A stretch of DNA of 64,000 bases from the NCBI GenBank assembly GCA_046331545.1, contig JAXLQR010000002.1:1054001-1118000 (forward strand). Reading direction: 5' to 3'. Shown here piece after piece: positions 8,205 through 18,143 of the stretch. Position 1 is the stretch's first letter. Each line of letters starts with the position of its first letter. The stretch comes from JADJVL01 sp046331545. Its GTDB lineage: Bacteria > Acidobacteriota > Holophagae > Holophagales > Holophagaceae. The notes beneath the pieces are model-generated. The model was not told the origin of the DNA, searched no databases, and saw nothing but the letters and a program-made list of their open reading frames with translations. The translations under genes and the position numbers were made by a program.

Positions 8205-10076
8205 ATGGCCCCCGAACCCCATCCCGGAACCTACTGCCAGAACTGCATGACCTGGAATCCCGGGGAGCGGGAGACCTGCAAGCGCTGCGGCACGCGGCTG
8301 CTGCTGGTGACCGGCGACCAGGGCTGGGAGGAGCCCGAGGACGAGCCGAACGACGAGGACCTCGACGAGCACCTCCTGGAGCGCATCACGGGCCTCGAAG
8401 AGACCATGCGGCGGGTGGAGACCTACCTGGAGACGGTCTCCGAGCAGCTCGGCCGCCTCGACCGTTCCGAAGTCATGCTGCGCAACGGCCTGCTCGCCCT
8501 CGTGGGCGAGCTGGAGTCCCGGGGCAAGCTGGACGCCGCGGCCTTCTCCACGCGCTGGGAGACCCTGGTGGACGACAACCTGCACCTCATCGAGGCGCGG
8601 GAGACCTTCACCCGCTACCGGGCGCGCATCCTGCCCCTGGCCCGCCCCAAGTCCATGGCCCAGCTCCGCCGCGCCCTGCTGGAGACCGCCGCCTTCCTGG
8701 AGGACGGCCAGCTCGCCCGGGCCGCGGACCGGCTGGCCCTGGCCCTGCCCCTGGACCCGAAGAACTACGAGCTGGTCTTCACCGTGGCCTTCCTCAAGGA
8801 CATGGCCCAGGACGGCGACGAGGCGGAGGTCCACGCCCGCAAGGTGGTGGCCCTGAGCCCCCGGCACTACGAGGCCTGGATGCTCCTGGGGCGGCTCCAG
8901 CTCGAAGTTCCCGAGAAGCTGGACAGCGCCATCACCGCCCTGCGCACCGCCGCCGACCTGAGGCCCGAGGAGGCCGAGCCCCGGATCAGCCTCGCCGAAG
9001 TGCTGCTCGACGAGGAGGACCTCCAGGGCGCGCTGGAGAGCGCCACCGAGGCCGTGGGCCTGCGCCGGGACGGCGAGACCCTGTCCCTCCTGGGCGAGGT
9101 CCACCTGGCCCGTGGCGAGGCCGCCAAGGCCATCCCGGTGCTGAAGGAGGCCAGCGGCCACCTGCCCGGGGACCTCGCGGTGCGGGAGCTGCTGGCGGAG
9201 TCGTACCTGGTGGGCGGCGAGCGGGCCAAGGCCTTCGCGATCCTGAAGGAGCTGCTGGAGCAGCACCCCGGGGACCCCGGCCTGCTGCTCATCCTCGACG
9301 CGCCCGACGCCCCCACCCTGCGCGAGGCCCGGGGCGGAAAGGCCGCGGCCGCGCGGCTGCTGGACGACGCGGAGGCGTGGCTGGCCGAGGGCGACCTGGC
9401 CGCGGCGGAGGCCGACCTCAAGAAGGCCCGCCGCAAGGAGCGGAGCCAGCGCGCCGACTGGGTGGAACTGCAGATCGCCTACCGGCGCAACCCCGGCGGG
9501 ACCCTGGGCAAGCTGCAGGCCTTTGCCGCCTCGGACCGGCATCCCCGGCTCTGCTTCCTGGCCCTTCGCACGGTGCTCGAGCATCACATGGCCAAGGATC
9601 CGGACGACGCCCGCGAAGCGTCCATCCGCCGGGCCCTGGAGGCCTACCTCGAGAAGCATCCCAAGAGCAGCGGCGCATGGGAGGCGGCCCTGATGAAGCA
9701 GGCCTACCGGCTGCTGGGGGGAAAGTCCACCCCCGAGGACCTGGAGGAGGTGCGCCGCCTCCACGCCCATCCCCTGCCCGGCCAGGAGGGCCGCGCGCGC
9801 TCCCTGCTGGGCCAGATGCTCATGGGACTGGGCCGCCCCCAGGAGGTGGTGGACCTCCTCGACCCGGTCCTCGAGAAGGAGCCCACCCTCCTGAACCACT
9901 ACCAGCTCGGCGCCGCCCTGGCGGCCCTGGGCGCCAAGGACGACGCCCGCATGGTCCTGGAGGCGGCCCTGGAAGCCGATCCCGCGGACCTCTCCGAGGA
10001 CCAGGCCAAACACCTTGCGGAGCAGGCGGAGGCCCTCCTCAAGACCCTGGGCGGCCGGACCCGCGGACGGCACTGA
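8205..10076 (+). CDS. Zinc-ribbon TPR-repeat protein
   Basis: A 623-residue soluble protein. An N-terminal zinc ribbon (CQNC at about 12-15, CKRC at about 26-29) is followed by an acidic linker and a heptad-like helical part near 55-95, then many TPR-like helices to the C-terminus (LALALPLDPKNYELVFTVAF, AITALRTAADLRPEEAEPRI, PVLKEASGHLPGDLAVRELL). No catalytic motif or export signal is seen. It starts 33 bases after the formate dehydrogenase-like gene and may share its transcript. Function unknown; the architecture suggests a protein-interaction platform. Confidence 0.8.
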   Translation: MAPEPHPGTYCQNCMTWNPGERETCKRCGTRLLLVTGDQGWEEPEDEPNDEDLDEHLLERITGLEETMRRVETYLETVSEQLGRLDRSEVMLRNGLLALVGELESRGKLDAAAFSTRWETLVDDNLHLIEARETFTRYRARILPLARPKSMAQLRRALLETAAFLEDGQLARAADRLALALPLDPKNYELVFTVAFLKDMAQDGDEAEVHARKVVALSPRHYEAWMLLGRLQLEVPEKLDSAITALRTAADLRPEEAEPRISLAEVLLDEEDLQGALESATEAVGLRRDGETLSLLGEVHLARGEAAKAIPVLKEASGHLPGDLAVRELLAESYLVGGERAKAFAILKELLEQHPGDPGLLLILDAPDAPTLREARGGKAAAARLLDDAEAWLAEGDLAAAEADLKKARRKERSQRADWVELQIAYRRNPGGTLGKLQAFAASDRHPRLCFLALRTVLEHHMAKDPDDAREASIRRALEAYLEKHPKSSGAWEAALMKQAYRLLGGKSTPEDLEEVRRLHAHPLPGQEGRARSLLGQMLMGLGRPQEVVDLLDPVLEKEPTLLNHYQLGAALAALGAKDDARMVLEAALEADPADLSEDQAKHLAEQAEALLKTLGGRTRGRH

Positions 10077-10079
10077 GCC

Positions 10080-10200
10080 CGGGCTTTGGGCGTTGGATCT
10101 TGGGCTCTGGTTGGGTGAGGCGATCCCGGCCGCCGGGTCCTGAACCTGGCTGAGGGAATGGGCGTCTGGCGAGAGCCCAAGGCCCAACGTCCAAGGCCCG
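10080..10200. repeat. Long imperfect inverted repeat between the TPR gene and suf operon
   Basis: Two 30-base arms (10080-10109 and 10171-10200) are reverse complements at 25 of 30 positions, several mismatches being G-U compatible. They enclose 61 bases that contain a further CCCGG/CCGGG hairpin. The arms are built from short CCCAAG / CTTGGG words. It could be an extended 3' structure of the upstream transcript or a dispersed palindromic element; a partly similar word occurs near 46990. Confidence 0.5.
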
Positions 10201-10230
10201 AGGATCCGGGATTCCATCACGGTTTTTATT

Positions 10231-10260
10231 GTTGACAGGTTAAGTCAGGATTCCAGAATG
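10231..10260 (+). promoter_or_regulatory. Candidate suf promoter with Rrf2/IscR-like operator
   Basis: A consensus TTGACA box lies at 10232-10237, 43 bases before sufB, with only a weak -10 (AGAATG at 10255). Overlapping it is the palindrome TGAC-N7-GTCA at 10233-10247. This spacing matches the type of site bound by Fe-S-sensing Rrf2 regulators (IscR, SufR-like), which repress Fe-S assembly operons. No Rrf2 gene lies in the window, so a trans-encoded regulator is inferred. Confidence 0.5.
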
Positions 10261-10279
10261 GGAGGTTGGGGAGACCTCC
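10261..10279 (+). promoter_or_regulatory. sufB ribosome site inside a start-adjacent hairpin
   Basis: GGAGGT at 10261-10266 is a strong ribosome site for the ATG at 10280. Its exact complement ACCTCC occupies 10274-10279, directly against the start codon, with a 7-base loop between. If the hairpin forms, it hides both the ribosome site and the start edge. Confidence 0.5.
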
Positions 10280-11719
10280 ATGAGCCAGTCCCTTCAGGCT
10301 GTCACCGGCCAGGAGTACAAGTACGGCTTCGTCACGGACATCGAGTCCGACACCGTGGCCCCCGGCCTCTCCGAGGACGTGATCCGCCTCATCTCCGCCA
10401 AGAAGGGCGAGCCGGACTGGCTCCTGGAGTGGCGGCTGAAGGCCTACCGGCACTGGCTGACCATGACCGAGCCCGCCTGGGCCGACGTCCACTACGAGAA
10501 GCCCGAGTTCCAGAAGATCGTCTACTACAGCGCGCCCAAGCCCAGGACCCCCAAGTACGCGTCCATGGACGAGGTGGACCCGGAGCTGAAGCGCACCTTC
10601 GAGAAGCTGGGCGTGCCCCTGAACGAGCAGGCCGCCCTGGCCGGCGTCGCCGTGGACGTGGTCTTCGACTCCGTGAGCGTCACCACCACCTACAAGGAGA
10701 AGCTCGCGGCGGTGGGCATCATCTTCTGCTCCTTCAGCGAGGCCGTGCGCGAGCATCCCGACCTGGTGAAGAAGTACCTCGGCAGCGTGGTGCCCTTCTC
10801 CGACAACTTCTACGCGGCCCTGAACAGCGCGGTCTTCACCGACGGCTCCTTCGTCTTCATCCCCAAGGGCGTCGCGTGCCCCATGGACCTGAGCACCTAC
10901 TTCCGCATCAACAACAAGGAGTCGGGCCAGTTCGAGCGAACCCTCATCGTGGCGGAGGAGGGCGCCTCCGTGAGCTACCTGGAGGGCTGCACGGCGCCCC
11001 AGTTCGACACCAACCAGCTCCACGCCGCGGTGGTGGAGCTCGTGGCCCTCGACGACGCCAACATCAAGTACAGCACCGTGCAGAACTGGTACGCCGGGGA
11101 CAAGGACGGCGTGGGCGGGATCTACAACTTCGTCACCAAGCGCGGGCTGTGCAAGGGCCGCAACAGCAAGATCAGCTGGACCCAGGTGGAGACCGGCAGC
11201 GCCATCACCTGGAAGTATCCGAGCTGCGTCCTGCTCGGCGAGAACGCCATCGGCGAGTTCTACTCCGTGGCCCTGACGAACCACCTGCAGCAGGCGGACA
11301 CCGGCACGAAGATGATCCATCTCGGCCGGAACACGAGGTCCACCATCATCAGCAAGGGCATCAGCGCCGGCCGCAGCTCCAACAGCTACCGGGGCCTGGT
11401 GAAGGTCATGCCCAAGGCCGACGGCGCGCGGAACTTCAGCCAGTGCGACTCCATGCTCATCGGCGCCACCTGCTCGGCCAACACCTATCCGTACCTGGAA
11501 GTGCAGAACCGCACGGCCAAGGTGGAGCACGAGGCCACCACCAGCAAGATCGGCGAGGAGCAGCTCTTCTACTTCCAGCAGCGGGGCATCCCGGCGGAGG
11601 AGGCCATCAGCATGATCATCAACGGCTTCTGCAAGGACGTCTTCCGCGAGCTGCCCATGGAGTTCGCCGTGGAGGCCACGAAGCTGCTGAGCCTCAAGCT
11701 GGAAGGCAGCGTGGGATGA
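10280..11719 (+). CDS. sufB: Fe-S cluster assembly scaffold subunit SufB
   Basis: A 479-residue subunit of the SufBCD complex, on which Fe-S clusters are built from persulfide sulfur delivered by SufS/SufU. Family hallmarks are visible: YKYGFVTDIE at the N-terminus, the beta-helix core (SVSYLEGCTAP, ISWTQVETGSAITWKYPS) and the C-terminal EATTSKIGEEQLFYFQQRGI. The candidate cluster or sulfur-accepting Cys lies in the conserved core. It is the first gene of the sufBCDSU-nfu operon, preceded by a candidate Rrf2-type operator and a hairpin over its ribosome site. Length is normal. Confidence 0.97.
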   Translation: MSQSLQAVTGQEYKYGFVTDIESDTVAPGLSEDVIRLISAKKGEPDWLLEWRLKAYRHWLTMTEPAWADVHYEKPEFQKIVYYSAPKPRTPKYASMDEVDPELKRTFEKLGVPLNEQAALAGVAVDVVFDSVSVTTTYKEKLAAVGIIFCSFSEAVREHPDLVKKYLGSVVPFSDNFYAALNSAVFTDGSFVFIPKGVACPMDLSTYFRINNKESGQFERTLIVAEEGASVSYLEGCTAPQFDTNQLHAAVVELVALDDANIKYSTVQNWYAGDKDGVGGIYNFVTKRGLCKGRNSKISWTQVETGSAITWKYPSCVLLGENAIGEFYSVALTNHLQQADTGTKMIHLGRNTRSTIISKGISAGRSSNSYRGLVKVMPKADGARNFSQCDSMLIGATCSANTYPYLEVQNRTAKVEHEATTSKIGEEQLFYFQQRGIPAEEAISMIINGFCKDVFRELPMEFAVEATKLLSLKLEGSVG

Positions 11720-11742
11720 CGAGCGTCGAACCTGGAGCGAGC

Positions 11743-12491
<749 letters not shown>

Positions 12492-12495
<4 letters not shown>

Positions 12496-13780
12496 CGGCG
12501 CCCGCCCCGGCCGCCGACTCCACCCTCGCCGCGGACCTCCTGAAGGCCATCCCCGAGGGCTGGGAGGCCCTGCGCGCCGGCGCCGTGGAGGCCCTCCGCC
12601 GGCAGGACCTCCCCACGAAGCGCGAGGAGGACTGGAAGTACCTGGACCTCTCCGCCCTGCGCCAGGCCGCCTTCCGCCCCGCGGCGCCGGCCGCCGTGGA
12701 CATCCGGGAGCGCATCCTCCCCGAGGCCCGGGGCACGCGCCTCGTCTTCGTGAACGGGCGCTTCGACCCCCACCACAGCTGCACCTCCGCCCTGCCCCAG
12801 GGCCTGCGCTGCCTGCCCCTCCACGCCGCCTCGGAGGCCGCGCCCCGGCTGGGCAGCCTGCTCGAACCCGCAGGCTCCGACTTCTTCGCCAACCTCAACA
12901 CCGCGGCTTTCAGCGAAGGCGCCTTCGTCTTCGTGCCCAAGGGGATCCGGGCCGACGCCCCGTTGCACCTGCTCTTCCTGAGCGTGGGCGGGGAGGGGAT
13001 CCTGCCCGTGACCCTGCCGAGGATCTTCATCGAGGTGGAGCGGGGGGCCTCCCTCGAGCTCCTCGAGGAGTACGCCGGGACCGGTGCCTACCTCACCAGC
13101 ACGGCCGTGGAGATCCTCGTCCACGAAGGGGCGGAGCTGCGTCACGAGCGCGTCCAGCGGGAGTCCCCCGAGGCCTACCACGTCTCCAGCCTGCGGGCCG
13201 ACGTGGCGAAGGACGCCCGCTACCTGAGCCGCACGATCAGCTTCGGCGCGAAGCTGAGCCGCCAGACGCCGCAGGTGCGCCTCCTGGGCCCCGGCGCCGA
13301 GGCCAGCCTGGACGGCCTCGCCCTCCTCAACGGGAAGCAGGTGGCCGACACCCATTCGGTGATGGACCACACCGTGCCCCACGGCACCAGCCGCCAGCTC
13401 CACAAGTGCATCGTGGACGACGAGGCCCAGGCCGTCTTCAACGGCCGCGTCTTCGTGCGCCCCGAGGCCCAGCAGACCGACGCCCAGCAGCAGTGCCGCA
13501 CCCTCCTCCTGTCCGAGAAGGCCACCGTGGACGCCAAGCCCCAGCTGGAGATCGACGCCGACGACGTGAAGTGCAGCCACGGCGCGGCGGTGGGGGCCCT
13601 GGATCCCGAGGAGCTGTTCTACCTGGCCAGCCGCGGCCTGGACCCCGTCGCCGCCCGCAACCTGCTCACCTACGGCTTCGCCTCGGACCTCCTGGCCCGC
13701 ATCCCCGTGGCCAGCCTGCGCCGCGCCCTGCGCCAGCAGGTGATGGCCCGCACCAACGCGTCAGACCTGGTGGAGACGCC

Positions 13781-13784
<4 letters not shown>
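12492..13784 (+). CDS. sufD: Fe-S cluster assembly protein SufD
   Basis: A 430-residue paralogue of SufB that pairs with it in the SufBC2D complex. The N-terminal KREEDWKYLDLSAL and the C-terminal LDPEELFYLASRGLD, followed by ARNLLTYGFASDLL, are typical. It overlaps sufC upstream and sufS downstream by four bases each, so all three are translationally coupled. The beta-helix core is more divergent than that of SufB, as usual for this subunit. Confidence 0.95.
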
Positions 13785-15012
<1,228 letters not shown>

Positions 15013-15016
<4 letters not shown>

Positions 15017-15459
15017 GCGACCCCCGGGAGCTCTACCAGGCGGTGATCCTGGAGCACAACAAGAAGCCGCGGAACTTCGGCAGGCTGGATCCCTGCACCC
15101 ACCACGCCGACGGCCACAACCCCCTGTGCGGCGACCAGCTGCAGCTCACCCTGAACGTCGAGGACGGCCGCATCGCCGAAATCAAGTTCGAGGGCAGCGG
15201 CTGCGCCATCGACGTGGCCTCCGCCTCCCTCATGACCGGCGCGGTGAAGGGAAAGACCCTTCAAGAGGCCGAGGAGATGGCCTCGGAGTTCCGGGCCCTG
15301 GTGCGGGGCGAGCTGGACGCTGCGGCGCCCCACCACCTCGGGAAGCTCACCCTCTTCGAGGGCGTCCGCAACCTCCCCGTGCGGGTGAAGTGCGCGGTGC
15401 TGCCCTGGGCGACGCTCTCCAGCGCGCTGAAGGGCGAGGCCCAGGCGAGCACGGAGTAG
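15013..15459 (+). CDS. sufU: SufU-type sulfurtransferase
   Basis: A 148-residue zinc-binding partner that takes the persulfide from SufS. The zinc ligands typical of SufU are present: Cys39 and Asp41 in PLCGD, Cys64 in GSGC and Cys127 in VKCAVLPW. The insertion between the second and third ligands, about 20 residues longer than in IscU, also marks SufU. Its presence, with no SufE gene, makes this a SufSU system as in Firmicutes and Actinobacteria rather than the enterobacterial SufSE system. Confidence 0.94.
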
Positions 15460-15461
15460 CG

Positions 15462-16019
15462 ATGCCCAAGATCGCCGAGATCGAGTACACGCCGAACCCC
15501 AACGCGGTGAAGTTCCTCCTCAAGGAGGCGGTGGCCGTGGGCTTCCCGAAGAGCTTCCCCTCCCCGGAGATCGCCGCCGCCGATCCCCTCGCCAAGGCGC
15601 TCTTCGAGGTGGGCCAGGTGGTGTCGGTCTTCATGCAGGACAAGTGGCTCACGGTGACCAAGACCGGGGACGCCACCTGGCCGGACCTGCTCCCCAGGCT
15701 CGCGGCGCCGATCCGCAGCGCGCCGTCGGTCGCGGGCCAGACGCCCGCGGAGGCCGCGAAGCGGGACTTCAGCCGGATCGAGGACGATCAGGACGAGGTC
15801 CTGAGGAAGGTCCGCGCGGTCCTCGACGAGAGCATCCTGCCGGCCCTGGCCGCCGACGGCGGCGGCCTGGAGATCGTGGGCCGCCACGAGAAGCAGGTGC
15901 TGATCCGCTACATGGGCGCCTGCAACAGCTGCCCCAGCGCCCTGACGGGCACGCTCACCGCCATCGAGGGGATGCTGCAGAAGGAGATCGACCCCGAGCT
16001 GGTGGTGGTCTCGGTCTAG
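15462..16019 (+). CDS. Nfu-type Fe-S carrier protein
   Basis: A 185-residue protein with two domains. Residues 1-90 match the N-terminal domain of eukaryotic and bacterial Nfu (TPNPNAVKFLL). Residues 105-185 form a NifU C-terminal domain with the cluster-binding pair Cys154 and Cys157 (GACNSCPS). Such proteins pick up clusters from the scaffold and pass them to targets. It begins two bases after sufU ends and closes the suf operon. The fusion of both domains is normal for the Nfu family. Confidence 0.9.
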   Translation: MPKIAEIEYTPNPNAVKFLLKEAVAVGFPKSFPSPEIAAADPLAKALFEVGQVVSVFMQDKWLTVTKTGDATWPDLLPRLAAPIRSAPSVAGQTPAEAAKRDFSRIEDDQDEVLRKVRAVLDESILPALAADGGGLEIVGRHEKQVLIRYMGACNSCPSALTGTLTAIEGMLQKEIDPELVVVSV

Positions 16020-16051
16020 GGGCCCCGTCGCGGCGACCTCCGCCCGGGCCC

Positions 16052-17539
16052 TCAGAGCCCCCAGCGGGAGGGCGGGAAGCGGGCCTCCAGGATCGCCTGG
16101 CGCTCCTTCACGTGCTGCATGAGGGAGGCCCAGCGGGCCGTGCCCCGCAAGGGGGCCATGATGGGATCCGTCTCATACCAGCGGGCGCAGGTGAACCCGG
16201 CGTAGAAGGCCTTCTCCACCAGGTCCTGCGCCTTGGCGTGGTCCCCCAGCAGGACGTAGCCCTCGGCCATGTGGAGGATGAACTCCCCGTCGGGCACGCG
16301 CAGTCCCACGCGGCTGCGGGCGAGGGCGTCCAGCTCCTCCCGGGCCTCGCCGGTCCGGCCTTCGAGAAGGGCGCGGAAGACGCCCGCGAGACGGATGAAC
16401 TGGGCGTAGCCCCGAGGCATCGCGCTCGCCTCCCGGAAGAGCCCGAGGGCGCGGTCCCGCCGCCCGCGCGCCAGCTCGAGCTGGCCCCGCAGCATCAGGA
16501 CGGTGGAGTTCGCGAGGTCGTCCGGCCGGGTCCAGAGGGTGCGCTCGTAGCGATCCCATTCCCCCCGGTAGAGGAAGGTCACCTGCAGGCGCACGGGGTG
16601 GGAGGTGTCCACCGCGAGCTGGTCCGTGAGGGCCTCCGCGCGGGCCGCGAAGTCCAGGAGGCCCGCGTAGCGCGCCGCGTAGGTGATGCCGATGACGAGG
16701 GGCATGGCCCGGGGATAGGCCCGGCGCGCCTCCACCAGGATCTCGAGGGCCTCCCGGGCGCTGCCCGTGTCCGTCCTCAGCCGCGCGAGCAGCCAGGTCC
16801 CCCGCGGATGGCGGGGCCAGGCCGCCAGGCCGCGCTCGAGGCAGTCCTCCGCGGCGCTGATCCCGGCGGGGTCGTTCACCTCGGCCTGGAGGGAGTGGAA
16901 GAATTCCAGCTCCCCCAGGGCGAAGTGGAGAGTGGGGCAGTCGGGCTCGGCCCGGCGCCCCGCCTCGAGGAGGGCCCGGGCCTCGCCGTAGTCGACGGCG
17001 GGGGAGCCGGCCCCCGCCGCCAGGAGGTCCCAGAAGACCCCCGGGGCGGCGGGTACCAGCCGCTGCGCCTCCCGGCTCCCCGCCCGGCACGGCAGGGCCT
17101 TCAGGAAGGCCGCCAGGGCGGCGCGGGGCGCCTGGGGCGGGGGGTCGTACTCGGTCCAGCGATCGCCGCGCCGCAGGTCGCCGACCCGGGCCCAGCGGGC
17201 CCGGAGGCTGAGCCGGGAGCCCTCCCGGCGGGGCGCGAGGCGCAGGACCAGGGCGTCCTCCCGGAACTGCCCCCAGGCCTCCGTTCCCGGGATGCCCAGG
17301 GTGTACGAGATGGAGGCGCCCGCCGTGACCTCGAGCTGGTCCTTCACCAGCGTCCCGAGGGCCGCGGCTTCGCGGGGCCCGAGGCCCGCGTCCTCCCTCA
17401 GGTCCGCGTCCAGCAGGAGCACGCGGAGGGTCCGGGGCCCGCGGGAGCGCCAGGCCCAGCCGACCCCGGCCAGGACGGCGAGGGACAGGAGGACCGCCAG
17501 CCAGCGGGGCCAGGGTGTGGTGCGTCGGGTCAGGCGCAT
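16052..17539 (-). CDS. Membrane-anchored TPR protein of unknown function
   Basis: A 495-residue protein with one N-terminal transmembrane helix (about residues 12-30, preceded by MRLTRR) and an exported or cytosolic domain rich in TPR-like helices (YGEARALLEAGRRAEPDCPT, AEDCLERGLAAWPRHPRGTW). It resembles tails of transcriptional regulators such as CadC but has no DNA-binding domain. The ATG at 17539 lacks a clear ribosome site; a GTG three codons upstream is possible. It is convergent with the suf operon and divergent from the RiPP-like peptide gene 168 bases away, which could share a control region. No function assigned. Confidence 0.7.
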   Translation of the reverse strand: MRLTRRTTPWPRWLAVLLSLAVLAGVGWAWRSRGPRTLRVLLLDADLREDAGLGPREAAALGTLVKDQLEVTAGASISYTLGIPGTEAWGQFREDALVLRLAPRREGSRLSLRARWARVGDLRRGDRWTEYDPPPQAPRAALAAFLKALPCRAGSREAQRLVPAAPGVFWDLLAAGAGSPAVDYGEARALLEAGRRAEPDCPTLHFALGELEFFHSLQAEVNDPAGISAAEDCLERGLAAWPRHPRGTWLLARLRTDTGSAREALEILVEARRAYPRAMPLVIGITYAARYAGLLDFAARAEALTDQLAVDTSHPVRLQVTFLYRGEWDRYERTLWTRPDDLANSTVLMLRGQLELARGRRDRALGLFREASAMPRGYAQFIRLAGVFRALLEGRTGEAREELDALARSRVGLRVPDGEFILHMAEGYVLLGDHAKAQDLVEKAFYAGFTCARWYETDPIMAPLRGTARWASLMQHVKERQAILEARFPPSRWGL

Positions 17540-17706
17540 GGTTTGCACCAGGATGCCGCCTTCCCGCTGCCCGGGGAATGGGGGGCGGGCCGTCCCGGGC
17601 GCGGGGCCGGCCGTGTGGGCCGCGGCGGGCCCCCGACGCACCCTGGCGGACGGGATCCCCACGCCATCCAACCCCATTCCGCCGCGCACCGCGGCAAGGA
17701 GACGCC

Positions 17707-17949
17707 ATGAAGAAGCTCGTCCTGAACCTGGAAACCCTGGCCGCCCTGACCCTTCCGGAGGCCGCGGGCGTGGGCGGGGCCCTCACCGCCGCCAACAGCT
17801 GCCCCGCCACCGGCTGCGGCCCCAACTGCAACTCGGACGGCCCGAACTGCGACACGGTGTTCTGCGGCACCGTGGGGCGCAAGTGGCCCTCCCTCGTCGC
17901 CTGCGCCAGCCCGGTCTGCGCGCCCACGGAATGGCCCTTCTGCCAGTGA
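17707..17949 (+). CDS. RiPP-like precursor peptide, Cys-rich, lanthipeptide-type leader
   Basis: An 80-residue peptide. The start has a strong AAGGAGA ribosome site. Residues 2-13 (KKLVLNLETLAAL) match the leader pattern of class I lanthipeptide and Gly-Gly natural-product precursors of Bacteroidota and Acidobacteriota. A Gly-Gly at 23-24 could be the cleavage site. The C-terminal part holds eight Cys (32, 37, 41, 48, 53, 66, 71, 79) and nine Ser/Thr, suitable for thioether or disulfide rings. No modification or export gene is near; neighbours are a TPR membrane protein and rpsA. Two further peptides with the same leader occur at 54813 and 57082. RiPP nature is inferred from the leader; the product is unknown. 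Confidence 0.7.
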   Translation: MKKLVLNLETLAALTLPEAAGVGGALTAANSCPATGCGPNCNSDGPNCDTVFCGTVGRKWPSLVACASPVCAPTEWPFCQ

Positions 17950-18143
17950 GGCGGGACGCGGGCCCGAGGGGCCGGGCGCCGGGGCGGGGAGACCCTTCCC
18001 GGCCCCGGTCCCCGCGCCCGGGCGACCGGGAATTCTCCTGGTCTTCCCTGGGTTTCCCCGATACTCTGGCTGTTCTGCCGGACGCATGTGCCGGGAATCC
18101 AGCCCTGCCAGGAACGCGGGGCAACTAACTCGAGGTGGACGGA

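Noticed and set aside
5316..10220. A 1634-codon minus-strand open frame
   Set aside because: It is antisense to two clear genes, has the Gly/Ala/Leu/Val/His bias of high-GC antisense frames and no recognisable domain.
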